DNA of 11,804 nt from assembly GCA_023390955.1 (NCBI GenBank), contig JAEWBW010000065.1, forward strand, positions 1-11,804, read 5' to 3'. Every line of letters starts with the position of its first letter. Positions within the stretch are counted from its first letter, which is position 1. Below, piece by piece: positions 11,771 through 11,804 of the stretch. A program made the position numbers and the translations under genes. The stretch is from Pseudomonadota bacterium. Lineage in GTDB: Bacteria > Pseudomonadota > Alphaproteobacteria > Rhizobiales > Xanthobacteraceae. Under the pieces are notes generated by a model. The model was given only the letters and a program-made list of their open reading frames with translations. It was not told where the DNA came from and did not search any database.

Positions 11771-11804
11771 CCCCCCCACCCCCGAACCCCCCAACCCCCA
11801 CCCC
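11767..11804. other. C-only low-complexity tail at the window end
   Basis: From 11767 the plus strand is almost entirely C: runs of 11, 5, 6, 5 and 4, separated by A, GAA, AA and A. There is no coding content. It reads like a low-quality contig end rather than native sequence, although such tracts could in principle form a G-quadruplex on the minus strand. Confidence 0.7.

Overview
The window looks like chromosomal DNA from a high-GC alphaproteobacterium, most likely Bradyrhizobium or a close relative (Nitrobacteraceae). The reasons are the strong G/C third-position bias, the gene families present, the short-form phosphoglycerate mutase, and several families of small palindromic intergenic repeats of the kind common in that group. 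The genus is an inference from gene content and style, not from a search.

Layout, left to right. (1) 1-288: the 3' end of an unrecognised plus-strand gene. (2) 289-580: a convergent intergenic gap filled by two different palindromic repeats. (3) 581-3883: a metal-homeostasis block. A CsoR-type copper-sensing repressor (minus) is divergent from a P1B-1 copper-exporting ATPase (plus), followed by a NikR nickel-responsive regulator (plus). The csoR/copA gap carries a 19-bp operator-like palindrome and what reads as two opposed promoters sharing one TATATA -10 box. (4) 3884-4141: a third palindromic repeat family and a possible promoter. (5) 4142-4882: an EI24/CysZ-like membrane protein (plus). 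(6) 4894-8417: a minus-strand run nth - emrA-like - emrB-like (endonuclease III, then a two-component efflux pump), closely spaced or overlapping and probably one operon. (7) 8440-9928: a DUF2244 membrane protein divergent from nth, then an Ada-like AraC/O6-alkylguanine methyltransferase fusion (plus). (8) 9929-10117: a second copy of the first repeat family. (9) 10118-11580: dapB-gpmA, a minus-strand pair for lysine/diaminopimelate synthesis and glycolysis. (10) 11581-11804: a possible dapB promoter, another repeat, and a degenerate C-only tail that looks like a poor-quality contig end.

How the genes work together. Rising Cu(I) should release CsoR from the shared promoter and switch on the exporter; NikR behind it suggests a wider divalent-metal link, although no nickel transporter is visible. 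The two DNA-repair genes (nth and ada) flank the DUF2244 gene, and nth probably shares a transcript with a drug/solute efflux pump.

I found no strong evidence for a wholly new system. The most notable signals are the compact divergent promoters that imply leaderless csoR, nth and DUF2244 mRNAs, the HMA-less CopA with stacked metal-binding N-terminal modules beside an orphan nikR, and an EmrB-like transporter with degenerate signature motifs.
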